Source: Aspidiotus rigidus | Taxonomy: Eukaryota; Arthropoda; Insecta; Hemiptera; Diaspididae | Direction of reading: 5' to 3' | Length of the DNA stretch: 64,000 nucleotides | NCBI GenBank assembly: GCA_035079385.1 | Contig: JAVHKY010000052.1 | Coordinates: 6,696,001 to 6,760,000 of the forward strand | Shown: one piece after another, positions 33,557-44,419 of the stretch | Layout: each line of letters starts with the position of its first letter | Position numbering within the stretch: position 1 is the stretch's first letter | Program-made: the position numbers and the translations under genes | The notes under the pieces: generated by a model | The model's database searches: none | The model's input: only the letters and a program-made list of their open reading frames with translations | What the model was told of the DNA's origin: nothing

Positions 33557-34293
33557 TTTGTTCAGATCTTTGAGCGATAGTAATATTTGACAAAATTTTC
33601 GCAATGAGAATCACAACAAACGTGATATGCGCGCGTCAAAATATAATTCAAGTTACAAAAAACCATTTGATTTGACTAATGATAATTTGTCAAAGTACTA
33701 TTCAAGTCTAAAAAGACCATTTGATTCAAATTCGACTAATGCCTACAATAGTAGCGCAAATAAACGATTTTGATCCGACACCCCTAATCAAGGATCATCA
33801 ATGCGACATCCTGCGTCATCTCATCCTGACGGAAGATATTATGTGAAATCAATACTGGTAATCCCTGGTACTAAACCAGTTTACACTAAAGAACAATCCG
33901 AAGAAATCAAAAATATGAACCCCCTCTGATGGATGAAAAATTCAATGCGAAAATTGTGGACAATATTTCCACTCAAGAGACTGCCTCAACCCAGGGAAGC
34001 AGTGTTTTTGGTGTTTTAACTTTGGACATGTGGGAAGTCAGTGCCCCTTTAGTCATACTAAAGGAAATTAAATTCAAAATTAACGTCGTTGGAAGTAAGA
34101 AATGGAATATATTATTTGCATGCAAAAACATTCGGTTTGAATTTGAAAGAGTGCTCAGAGAAATTACTTCCTCAAGAAGGTGACTTGAATTGTAATGTGA
34201 CTAATATAACAATACATCCTGATGATGAAATCCATTATCTTCCGTTGAACGTTAATAATAATGTCTTAGAAGAAGGTGAAATAAATTTGACTA

Positions 34294-34911
34294 TTGACTA
34301 CAATAATATTTATAATTCTGATGATAATTCAAATGAAACAAAATAATACTTCTAATAAGGGAAGGAAATTAACGACTAGGCAACTAGATAAACGTATTAA
34401 ATATAGTAATCTGTGGCATCGTAGGTTAGCTCATGCATCCTCACCATGTGTTTTTAAAAATTCTAAGGTAACCATAGGTATGGACCCTGTGGTAAGTGAA
34501 AATAGAAATGAATGTTGTATAGTATGTCAACTTGCAAAATTTACCCGTAAGAAATTTGATAAAATTCGAGAGCGTGCTACTAGAGTAGGTCAAATCTTAC
34601 ACGCAGATTTGATTGGTCCAATTACACCAAAAACAATGTTTACTCAAAACCAATATATTTTGTTAACAATTGGTGATTATTCAAGATACATGCAGGTATG
34701 TGTTATGAAGAAGAAAGATGAGACTTCAAAGATGATGAATGAGATTATGCGTGAAATTCAATCTAAATTCCCTGGTCCCGGACAATTTGATAGGGTGCGC
34801 TGCGATATGGGTGGCAAATTTGAATCTTTCCCTTGACAAATATGGCGCAACCCCTGAATATGCAGAAAGTGGAATACATGAACACAATGCTACAGCTGAA
34901 CGTCATGTGTA
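34294..34911 (+). pseudogene. copia integrase, first half
   Basis: SNLWHRRLAHASSP (GAG-pre-integrase H..LAH), then C..CQLAKF, then HADLIGPITPKTM and TIGDYSRYMQVCVMKKK with the first catalytic D, and RCDMGGKFES for the second D. The frame shifts near 34830 into YGATPEYAESGIHEHNATAE, which holds the catalytic E region of copia integrases. It stops exactly at the gypsy insertion (TGTA duplication 34908-34911). Confidence 0.88.
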
Positions 34912-35145
34912 TGTAATACAAATATTGAGTATTTATAGTCAATTCTACCGACTCGATAATATCAAAGATTTACCAACGCCTTCAACAACCTCGAATCTAC
35001 AAACGTTAAAATAATTGCCTAGTAATATCCTATCATGTCAACCTCCGAGCGACAATCTGTATTATATTCATAAGTTGTATAGCAGTGAAACAATAAACAT
35101 CAAGAAAAGAATCCCTTATCTTCAAGAACCTCTCATTTTCTTACT
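34912..35145 (+). repeat. gypsy 5' LTR
   Basis: 234 bp, about 97% identical to 40332-40565; starts TGTAATACAAATATTGAG and ends TTTTCTTACT. The differences are four A/G or T/A changes and one CC-to-TT pair. Confidence 0.95.
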
Positions 35146-35160
35146 TCAGAAGTGGGATAG
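35146..35160 (+). other. primer binding site, probably tRNA-Leu
   Basis: TCAGAAGTGGGATAG directly after the LTR. Several LTR elements use TGTCAGAAGTGGGAT-type sites complementary to tRNA-Leu. Here the first bases of the CCA complement are missing, as in other gypsy-group elements. Confidence 0.6.
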
Positions 35161-35276
35161 CAACCATGCCACCCACGCGACAAAGACTAACGCGTGCGCG
35201 CAGTCGAGCTGTTCCAGTTGTCAACACATGAAGGAGAACTACTCGCGGCCGAGAAACCACTGCCAACCATCCTCTG

Positions 35277-36135
35277 GTGCATACGCGAAGGAGAAGTACT
35301 TGCGGCCAAGGACCTACCAATAACCACCCTCTGGCACATCTTGTCACTGACCTGATCAATCAACACCAAACTACTGCGACTACCGAAAGTGCACCTATAG
35401 ATCCATCCGTGGGAATCAACAACAGGGTGTTGTTGCTTCCAACCAGTTCCATTGAATACTTACCAACAACGCCGGGCCTGTCAGTGACAACGCCAATAGA
35501 ATCTTTATTACCAAGCATCAGAGAACAGATTCCACTATTTGACCCAACTGCCTCAAAAATTGAAGAATGGATTCACTGAGTCAACACACTTGCACGAATT
35601 TATGCTTGGGCTGACCGCACAATATCACACTTTGCTCTCAGCCGGCTGACAGGGGTTGCCAAAGAATGGTATGAGAGCCAAAAAGATATCGAACACACTT
35701 GGGATGAGTGGACTGCCATTCTGAAGTTGAATTTTCAAAGGAAAACGGATCTGCACGACGAGCTTCTGAAAGTCATGGAATTCAAGCATACGCCCCAAAC
35801 CCCATACTTTCAATACGTCTACCGGAAGTTGGCTGCAATCCAACAATTGCCAATCTATTTATCCGACGGTTAAATAGTTGAGATGATCTGCGGAGGACTG
35901 GGAAATGATACTCGAGACCTCGCAAAAACCAGGAAGCCGGCAACCGTGGCGGAACTGGCACAGTATCTACATGAATTGGAACGGGTACACAATATCCAAA
36001 CGGCAGTATCGGGACACCAACGTCAATCAAAAGATCAGCTAACAAACCAAATAGCACGAAAGACAATCTGCCACTACTGCGGAAGAATGGGACACCGTCG
36101 ACCTGATTGTAAGCTCCGAGAGAAGCACAAAGGTA
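35277..36135 (+). pseudogene. gypsy gag with zinc knuckle, two stops
   Basis: The same frame runs through 35277-35579, 35580-35873 and 35874-36135, with TGA at 35577 and TAA at 35871. It contains IPLFDPTASKIEEW, TGVAKEWYES, WDEWTAILKLNFQ and a CCHC knuckle CHYCGRMGHRRPDC (about 36070-36112). This layout (capsid then one knuckle) fits gypsy-group gag. The frame ends at the internal deletion junction. Confidence 0.85.
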
Positions 36136-36138
36136 TGG

Positions 36139-37134
36139 ATGTGGTCTGCTGGATACGCCGCTCTCACTAGCCCACTCACAACACTCCTCAAGAAAAATGA
36201 ACCTTGGTGTTGGAATGATGAGAGGCAAGACGTAGTTGATAAATTGAAGCGACTACTTATAACTCAACCAATACTCAAAGGATTTCAACCTGATGCTCAT
36301 ACCAAACTTCATACAGATGCAAGCCGAGTAGGAATTGCAGGAATTCTTTTGCAACGGCAAGACGGCAATCTAGTACCAATTTCCTATTTTAGTCGTCAAA
36401 CTACACTTCACGAAAAAAACTACCATTCCTTTGAACTTGAGGCATTGGCCATTGTTGAAAGCATCAAACAATTTGATTACTTTCTCCGCGATCATCATTT
36501 CACAATTATGACAGACTGTAATGCTGTGCGGTACACATTCTATAAGAAAGATATTTCCCCGCGGATCGCTCGCTGGGTCATGCAACTACAAGGCTTAGAT
36601 TTTGAAATCGTCCACAGAGCGGGAAGCACTATGAATCATGTTGACGCCCTCAGCCGCAATCCGCCACTGCAACCACTTCGTGCATTGGTCATCCGCACCT
36701 TTGAAGAGGATGACTGGAGAAAAATCGTCCAAACCAACAATGCTGAACTGCGGGAAATAGTCAATCGCTATGAAACTAATGCGACGCCCAAAAGTCCTTA
36801 CCTCCTTCAAAATGGATTACTATGTAGAAAGACAACTCGAGGACCCAAATGGGTCATCCCTCAAGAGTGCTGGTGGCAAATACTTCTGCATAATCATGAT
36901 GAAGCAGGCCACCCCGGTATTGACAAGACGCACGAAAAACTAACAAGACAGTGTTGGTTTCCAGGAATGCGAAGATTTGTGAAGAAATACGTCACCGCTT
37001 GCATACCATGTCTTTTCTTCAAAAAGAAAGTTGGAGCAAAGGAAAGCATGCTCCATCCAATACCAACCACACAGTGCACTTGGATCTCTACAGCGAGCTG
37101 GACGAATCTCAACATGGAAATTGTTACATCTTAG
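36139..37134 (+). pseudogene. gypsy RT end, RNase H and integrase zinc finger
   Basis: Starts in the RT connection (AALTSPLTTLLKKNEPWCWN), then RNase H: LHTDASRVGIAGILLQRQDG, FELEALAIVES, MTDCNAVRYTF, VHRAGSTMNHVDALSRNP. The integrase HHCC finger follows (HNHDEAGHPGIDKTHEKL, ACIPC). A frameshift at about 37050-37080 moves the core to the frame starting at 36951. RT palm motifs (including YxDD) are absent. Confidence 0.92.
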
Positions 37135-37877
37135 TCCTTGTTGATGCTTTCACTAAGTTTATCTGGTTAAAACCGATACCAGATCGAACCGCGGCATCCA
37201 CCATCAAAGCATTCAAGGAGATAATGGCGGTCATTGGGGCACCCTCGCGATGTATAACTGACCGAGGTACATCATTTTCGCAAGAATTCTCCGACTTTTG
37301 CAATAGTGTTGGCACTTATCATCATACCATTGCCGTTGGTCTTCCCAGAGGAAACGGTCAGGCCGAAATTGTAATGAAACAAATCGATAATGCTCTCGCT
37401 ACCACAACAACGGATGACTGGGAAGAGGCACTACCTACTGTACAAATTGGCCTCAACAACGTTATCTCGGCTACAACTGGAGTTACGCCGACGCAAGCTC
37501 TCCTCGGTTACAATGCCGCCGCTACGGCTTTTCTTCAGACGGACGATGAACCCCTCATTGATGTAACTCGCGTTCGCCAAGATATGATTGCCCGGATTGA
37601 AACAATGCAACGAAACCAGAAAGTAAACTTTGACAAAAAAAGACGAACGCCACACTCCTCCTCTATTGGAGATCTTGTCCTAGCGCGCATTTCTAGCATT
37701 GTTACTGATGGCAAAACACGCAAGCTCAAAGAACGATACAAAGGACCTTTCCGTATAACAGAAGCCCTTCCTAATGATCGGTATCTCGTTACCAACATCG
37801 TCGGACGCAAATACGAAGGAAAGTATGCCGCACAAGATCTCAAACCGTGGTTTATTTTTAATGCTTACGATGGCTAG
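36951..37877 (+). pseudogene. gypsy integrase core and C-terminal domain
   Basis: From about 37065 the frame shows LDLYSELDES, VLVDAFTKFIWL (D), RCITDRGTSF (D), GLPRGNGQAEIVMKQI (E), then GYNAAATAFLQ, IGDLVLARIS and YKGPFRITEALPNDRYLV, the GPF/Y-like end typical of gypsy integrases. About 270 codons uninterrupted. The catalytic triad is intact, but the polyprotein lacks RT and protease. Confidence 0.92.
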
Positions 37878-37995
37878 TATAAGATGTAAAACAAAATCAA
37901 TAATGTAAATTCTGCACATTTCTTTGAAATCGCGGCAAATAACCGCCCGCACATTGTTAAAATGAACATTCTCTTAATAGGCAGTACTGCATAGG

Positions 37996-38209
37996 GTATT
38001 ATGGTACTGAAAATTTACCATCTATTATGGTACTGAAAATTTACCATCTATTATGGTACCGTAAATTTACCATAAGGTGTTCTTATATTATGGTACTGAA
38101 AATTTACCATCTATCATGGTACTGAAAATTTATTATCTATTATGGTACTGTAAATTTACCATAAGGTGATTTCTCTCATGGTAATGAAGATCTACCATGT
38201 ATTATGGTA
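37996..38209 (+). repeat. minisatellite, unit about 25 bp (TATTATGGTACTGAAAATTT type)
   Basis: About eight units of TATTATGGTACTGAAAATTT + ACCATC, with variants ending TACCATAAGGTG, between the integrase and the Helitron. The array continues on the other side of the Helitron (TCTACCATAAGGTG at 40071), showing that it predates that insertion. Confidence 0.9.
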
Positions 38210-38211
38210 CA

Positions 38212-40066
38212 CTAGCCGCTTGCGGCGCGCCTGGCGGCTAGGCCTGCGGCGCCCGACAGCCTCGCGCTTCGCGCGAGCTGACTCGCGCTACGCGCTCGTG
38301 GTGACGGACTCGCGCTTCGCGCTCGTTATTCTAAACTTACGGCGCTTGACAGCCTCGCTCTATGCGCTCGCGGTTTTGTAGTGATGGGCTCGCGCTTCGC
38401 GCTCGCCAATTTGTGGTAACAGACTGGCGCTTTGCGCTCGCTGATTTGGGACGACGGTCTACATAACAGAGCGAACTTTCATTCCCACTTTTCATAGTTT
38501 TCACGTCGTATACACAATACACACACACAGTTCAGAACTAAGCCATCACAGCGCCAGGCGCTGGCATATCATTCTGTCCTACTCCTACATCTGTCTCAGT
38601 CCTTAATCTGTCAACAGCAAGACTTGGGTTTCTCCTATTCAATAACAATAATATAATTATTCTTTTTCAGAAATTCTCCAAGACCCCACCAAATCTCATT
38701 ATGGCCATATTTTAATACCAATGAAATTTTCTTCATTAGATATCTACCGGTATCAAATAATTTGATTGATGAATACCTAGAATAGAGCAGATATCAATTC
38801 AAGCGGTTCTGTATTCATAATTTAAACTACAATTCTATCTAACTGCGTATATTTGCCATGGGTGTTCCTTGAAATCTTGAATCCAGTGAAGTCGAGAATT
38901 GATGCTATTTTATTTTTCATCTAGGTATCAGTATTGCATAATTCGAATTGATAAATAAATTAGATCAGATATCATTTCATGCGATCGAAGATCACGTTCT
39001 GTATTTATAATTCGAACCACAATTCTATTTGTATGCAATGGGTCAAAAACACATCGAACTACTCGCTACCTCTTTTTAAACTCTTTCTCCCATTAATGAG
39101 TAATGGTCCACTCGCGCTTGTCAGTCTTTTCATCCAATCGACTTCACTCACAGAAGAAAACAGAAAACCAGGGAAATATTTTGGATTGGTATTCTCATGA
39201 AATCTCGAGTTCAACTTTTGGCTACCTAGGCCTAATTCTACTTCGTTCCGAATTTCATAATTCACGAAAAACCGAAGGTAGATGCCATCAAGCGAATCAA
39301 TAATACCCAATAAAATATCTACATCTTCCGATATTATGGAACAATTTTCAGTTGCGTTTCGTTATTAACTACTTCTGAAATAAATCTCATCGTTTCTTAA
39401 TTCAGTTCTCTTTCAATTTCGAACAGTATCGCACTGAAACAGCAGAGTGATAATACGAAACAGAGGATGATGATACAATAGATCACGTTCTGTATTCATA
39501 ATTCGAACCACGATTCTATTTATGCAATCGATCAAAAACACACCGAACTACTTTCTATTTCTCCGATCGACTTTCCTCACAAAACAAAACAGAAAACCAG
39601 GACAATACCCATTCTCAGGAAATCTTGAGTTGAACTCTTGGCTAGTTCTACTTTGTTCCGAATTTCATGATTCACGAAAGGCCGAAGCTAGATGCGATCA
39701 TGAATAAATAATACGCACTAAAATATCTACGTCGTCCGATATTATCAGACAATTTGGAATTTTGTTTCGTTATTATTTCTGAATAATAATATTATTTTTG
39801 AAATAAATCTCATCGTTTGGTTTTTCAGTTCAGTCGCGTGTTCTCTTCCAACTTCCGATTTCGAACTAAAACAGCCGAGTGATAATAATGACAGAATGAT
39901 GATGATAATAAAACTTTTCTAGACCAATAAGAATAAAGCATCAACTACGGCGATGGCCGACTGATAGCACCCTTGATGTTCCTACGTTACAGTTTACTGA
40001 TTACACCGACCGACCGACCGACCGACGTATACGCAATGTTTACAAAGTGTGCTTTATTATATAGGA
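38212..40066 (-). mobile_element. Helitron, copy B (1855 bp), inserted in the gypsy element
   Basis: On the minus strand it starts A|TCCTATATAATAAAGCACAC and ends GCGGCTAG|T, the same ends as copy A. A GCCGC-AA-GCGGC hairpin touches the 3' end. It contains repeated blocks with CCGAAGCTAGATGCGATCA-type text at about 39265 and 39685, and a (CGAC)n run near 40005-40025. No Rep/helicase. The insertion splits the minisatellite. Confidence 0.75.
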
Positions 40067-40331
40067 TAAGTCTACCATAAGGTGTTATATGTCGACGAGC
40101 GAACACAAGATCAATTTGTAGTCAGAATGACCGAGTGGATTTTCTCAATAACGAGGACGTCATTGTACGTCAGGACGGCCGTGTCAGGGACAAAGAAAAT
40201 ATTCTACCAGAAAGCTTTACTCGATTTGAATCGTCCAATATCGTCGCAGGAATTATAATCTTCGGAGTTTTCAAATTATGAAGGAGACCTTAGAGTGCAA
40301 CGTCGGGACGCCGTTGATGTCAGTATGGCCG

Positions 40332-40565
40332 TGTAATACGAATATTGAGTATTTATAGTCAATTCTACCGACTCGATAATATCAAAGATTTACCAACGCC
40401 TTCAACAACCTCGAATCTACGAACGTTAAAATAATTGCCTAGTAATATCCTGTCATGTCAACCTCCGAGCGACAATCTGTATTATAATCATAAGTTGTAT
40501 AGCAGTGAAACAATAAACATCAAGAAAAGAATCTTTTATCTTCAAGAACCTCTCATTTTCTTACT
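40332..40565 (+). repeat. gypsy 3' LTR
   Basis: Matches 34912-35145; preceded by GATGTCAGTATGGCCG and followed by the TGTA target duplication. Confidence 0.95.
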
Positions 40566-40569
40566 TGTA

Positions 40570-41392
40570 TACATTTGAAATTTGTATTTGTTGTCTTGGA
40601 TTTCCTGCAAATATGTAGGGACAATTAGCTGACACAGCTGCCTGGATTTATAATCAAATAGCCCATGCAGGCGTAGGGTATTTGACTGTATTTGACTCCG
40701 TATGAGAGGTATTTTTCAAAAGCACCAATTCTGTCAAACATGCGTGTCATTGGTTCAAGATGTTACGTTTATGATAAAGTCCCGGAGGGATATAAAACAG
40801 ACCAACAATGAAGTAAGATTCAGTATCTAGTAGGGTATACGTCTACTGGTTATAGAACCTTTGACCCAGTTTCAAAGAAAACAACTCCTCGATGTATTGT
40901 AAGAATAGATGAATCAATTATGTATAAAGATGATTTCCCAAATGCATCTTGCATGAGTAATTTATTCCCAGTTTGAAATAATCTTAATGAGATAAATCTC
41001 CCTGAGTGTACATCAATTCGAAACGAAAAAAGTTCTTCTGAAACTCTTCCTGGAATAGGAGGGGGACCTTTGGAAGCAAACAAGGTACAATCATTTTGTA
41101 ATAATAATAAAAGAAAAAGATCTGATGTTGAGAGCACTCAGATTCTAACTTGTACTCGCAGTGGAAAGAAAAGTCGTACAGACTATAAAAATCTTATTCG
41201 TCTCAATAAGTAACACAATTGCTGAAAATAATAATGTTGATAATCCACCTGCGGAAAACTACATTGATTTTGATAATTTTGGAAAATATAGTAAAGAACT
41301 TTTTACTTCTAAAGTCGTCCCCGTAAAGTATTAAAGATTCGGAATGGCGAGAAACTATTAATAAGGAAATTCAAAACTGGAAGAGGCTAAAT
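40570..41392 (+). pseudogene. copia integrase end and linker, decayed
   Basis: After the gypsy insertion the copia frame resumes (YTFEICICCLGFPANM, a stop, then GQLADTAAWIYNQIA). That is the copia AERMNR...A..TA.Y..NR region. Several stops and shifts follow to 41392. Confidence 0.7.
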
Positions 41393-42377
41393 GTGTTTAG
41401 TTTAGAACCAAAATCTGCAAATACTAAGCCCATTCCCATTGAATGGTTATTCACTATAAAAGATAATCTCAAAAAGAAAGCTAGGATAGTAATATCTGTA
41501 AATTTAGATCCGGAAAAATATTCGAAAATGGAGAAACGCTCTCCTACACCAAGTCAGTTGACTATTAAATGGTTTTTAGCATTTACTTTTGAAAAAGGTT
41601 GGCCAATCCAACATATTGATATTGATACAGCATTTTTAAACGGTAATATAGACCAAGAAAAATTCATTCAGATTCCCCAAGGTCTAGAGGGTGATAATGT
41701 AACCCAAGTGGGTAAACTCAATCGTTCAGTCTACGGATTAGCAATAGCACCCATGTATTGGTTTCAAACACTTACAAACTTCTTATTCGATTATAAGTTT
41801 GAAAATACACACCAAGAACCGTGTGTCTTTAAAAATTTTGTGGAAAATTTCTAATCATGATAATAGTATATGTTGATGACCTGTTAATATCATGTGAATC
41901 TAACAAACTGGTTGAAGAAACAACAGCCTATCTTGAAAATAAATTCCAACTCAAAAAGTTAGGATATCCCAAAAAATTGGTAGGTATCTCAATTGAACAT
42001 ATAATGATCACTCGTTGTTACTACATCAGCAAAAGCAAATTGAGAATATCCTGAATGAATTCGAATGTGTGAAAGATTTCCATCCGTTAACCCCTATGCG
42101 TGAATATAAATCTCTAGTTGTTCACCCTAATGATAAGATAACAACATACCCCTATCGAACCATTATTGGAAAATTACTGTTTCTGGCAAACATGACTAGA
42201 TTAGACATTGCTATTGTAGTAGGTTTCTTGGCTAGACATCAAATAAAACCACAAAAAATTCATCACAAAATGATTTCGCACCTCCTTTCGTACCTAGCCT
42301 GTCATAGACGACTTGGACTAATTTTTAGGAAATTATCTAACTCATCTCCTAGAATAATAGAGCTTTATACTGATGCG
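41393..42377 (+). pseudogene. copia reverse transcriptase
   Basis: Motifs: WLFTIKDN, KKARIVIS, FTFEKGWPIQHIDIDTAFLN, GKLNRSVYGLAIAPMYW, then after a stop IIVYVDDLLISC (YVDD catalytic box) and FQLKKLG. After a shift: MREYKSLVVHPN, YRTIIGKLLFLANMTRLDIA and LYTDA at the SINE insertion. Frames change at about 41855 and 42020. Confidence 0.93.
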
Positions 42378-42882
42378 TGGCTCAGTGGCGGAGCGGTACG
42401 AACACGGCCTTGTAACCTAAAGGTCCGCGGTTCGATACCAGCTACGAGCGAGCGTTAACAGTAGCAGGTTATTTCTTGAACAATCACTTCCAACATCGTG
42501 CTATCTGTTAACGTCACTGAGCCGATCAACCTGTATCAGCAACGAGTCGGATAATCTACAAGCGGGGATTACCGGCGGTATCTAAACGCTGGAACAGGCC
42601 TGTGCGATAGACGGGAAGCTGTGGATCTGGTTCAGCGTCGTGAAGACGCGGTTAACCGGCTAAACCAGCAACCCCTATCTCACGCACATGCGAGGTAAAT
42701 AAATAATAAGATAAAGAGTGTGTAATAATAACGCAGCATTTCGTCACCTTCCCAAGCCGGACTAGGGCACCGTGGGAAGCGTAGTCCTAATACACCGCAC
42801 CACAGAAACTCATAGATTGTGGTGCGAGGCCGTTGGCCAAAATTGGCGTAAGTGAGGCTGTTATTATTATTATATTATATTA
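42378..42882 (+). mobile_element. tRNA-derived SINE (505 bp) with 13-bp target duplication
   Basis: The 5' part is tRNA-like: an A box (TGGCTCAGTGG) and a B box (GGTTCGATACC, 42429-42439) at Pol III spacing. The body is followed by an AT-rich (TTA)n tail. TTATACTGATGCG is duplicated (42365-42377, 42883-42895). It sits in the copia RNase H, splitting LYTDA from DYGADKS. Clean structure suggests a fairly young insertion. Not a functional tRNA gene. Confidence 0.88.
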
Positions 42883-43348
42883 TTATACTGATGCGGATTA
42901 CGGAGCAGATAAGTCTCGAAAATCAACTACAGGTTTTGTACTCAAGTTTCATAATTCGGTAGTATCCTGGACATCTAGATTGCAAACAACAATAGCGGAA
43001 AGTTCAACAGAGGCGGAACTTAATGCCTTGACTGAAGGAACACGCGAAGCCTTTTTTCTCCTCCGTCTACAAGAAGATCTCTTAAATATAAAAGAATATC
43101 CGTTCATAGCCTATGAGGACAACAAAGCAACTTACGAAAATTGTGTAGCATTAGCGGCATTTAATCGTTTAAAACATGTAGAATCTCTTCTTTTCAAACC
43201 AGAAGAATACGTTCAACGGGGAATAATGAGATTAACTCTTGTTGGATCGCTGCAACAACTTGCAGATATCTTGACTAGAACACTTCCTCAAACGCTATTT
43301 CTGCAAATGATTAATCAATTAATGTACGATGGCTCAATTGTTCACTAA
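42833..43348 (+). pseudogene. copia RNase H
   Basis: After the SINE tail: YTDADYGADKSRKSTTGFVL, VSWTSRLQTTIAESSTEAEL, NALTEGTREAFFL, EDNKA, and the LADILTRTLP-like end (LQQLADILTRTLPQ). This is the standard copia RNase H series. The copia frame itself begins at about 42885; the first residues of this open frame are SINE. Confidence 0.93.
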
Positions 43349-44160
43349 TAGGTACCAGAGTAATATGATTTAATCTGTTACAGATTTTCGTTTTTCAATT
43401 GTTACAGTTCATCAAGTCGTGGACATGATTCGAGTCATTTTTTATGTTTTTTTTTTTTTGTTTTTTTTTTTGTTACTTACATTTATAATTTATTCTTAAC
43501 TCTCTATTTGCCATTTTCAACGACCATTTTTCTTTAATTCAAACATTACGTAGTGAATATCAAGTCTTTCATTTTGATATATTGCGCTCTCTTTTCTTGG
43601 TTTAATACGGCTGTACACAACAACCATGAATAATTTTTCTTTCGAATACAAATGCGCTTTAAGAATACAGATGCGTTTTACGTTGAATCTCCTTTTTTTT
43701 AGGTATGCAAAACCACAAATTCGAAATCTTGGGAATCTTTGAGATTCTTTTACAGAATACTACATCATCTCTTCGCGAAATGATACGAACCCAGAACTAA
43801 AGGATATAGCAGATAATGTTGCAACTTTTTGAACATTATTGTCCTTGAAAATCGATGTACCGGTATATATTCGAATAACGTCACCGATTTCTGTTAGGCG
43901 GCCGCCGACTACTCGTTATTAATATTTTAGATAGGTAGGGACTTATATTTCCTCCTCCCTTTTCCCTCACTGGATATGGACGTCTGAGTATGATCCCCGG
44001 TTGAGACTCCTCTTGGCAGTTGAGTAACGTCTGAGTATGATGAAATCTGCCCCTCTAATCCAGCATTCTGACTTCTTTTTTTTTTTGCTAGGCAGGTGCT
44101 GAGGAACTGAGCGTCTGAGTATGATTCTTTTCCTCCTAGGGAACTGATTTTTTTTTCTCG
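43349..44160. other. copia 3' flank; triple 14-mer
   Basis: May include a decayed LTR (TGTTACAG at 43377) but no partner was found. CGTCTGAGTATGAT occurs three times (43981, 44028, 44112). T-rich runs at 43447-43472. Confidence 0.45.
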
Positions 44161-44419
44161 TTGTATCTCTTTGCGATAGATCAAGACTTCAATATTCGAA
44201 ATACGATGAGCTCGTGTGGGAGGGGGTGTTGTCGGGAGCGATACTACCGCTCCCTACCTACTTCTCACTCGCTCAAACAAACTATCGAGGCTAACCCAAC
44301 ACGTCTCAGTTCGAAGAAGCCTAACGACCGCGTGGAGAACAGGTCAGTGCTTTGATATACGTGAAGAACGTACGAGCTGATGCGAACGGATTAGTAGGCC
44401 TTTTTGTATGTGACGACAA

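Larger units (their letters stand above)
34912..40565 (+). mobile_element. Ty3/gypsy retrotransposon with two LTRs, internally deleted, inserted in copia
   Basis: 234-bp LTRs (34912-35145 and 40332-40565) differ at 6 positions as read by eye. The TGTA duplications (34908-34911, 40566-40569) fit gypsy-clade integration. A tRNA-Leu-like primer site follows the 5' LTR. Gag with zinc knuckle is followed at about 36135 by the end of RT/RNase H, so protease and most of RT are deleted. RNase H and integrase follow. A minisatellite and a Helitron lie between integrase and the 3' LTR. LTRs start TGTAATAC and end TTACT. Confidence 0.92.
32817..43348 (+). mobile_element. Ty1/copia retrotransposon, broken, hosting two insertions
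   Basis: Gag-like frames (32817-33556), integrase start (34350-34911), integrase end (40570 on), reverse transcriptase (41393-42377) and RNase H (42890-43348) occur in copia order. A gypsy element is inserted at 34912-40565 and a SINE at 42378-42882. The frame is continuous across both sites once inserts and one target duplication are set aside. Multiple shifts and stops; no LTRs securely found. The 5' end is next to the GGGAACCTGTT box. Confidence 0.85.

Noticed and set aside
35141..37952. Minus-strand frames within the gypsy element
   Set aside because: Antisense shadows of gag, RNase H and integrase.
37996..38209. CRISPR-like array
   Set aside because: It is a eukaryotic minisatellite without unique spacers, within a retrotransposon.
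42365..42445. tRNA gene
   Set aside because: A and B boxes are present, but no cloverleaf acceptor stem closes, and the sequence continues 430 bases to a (TTA)n tail with target duplications. It is a SINE.
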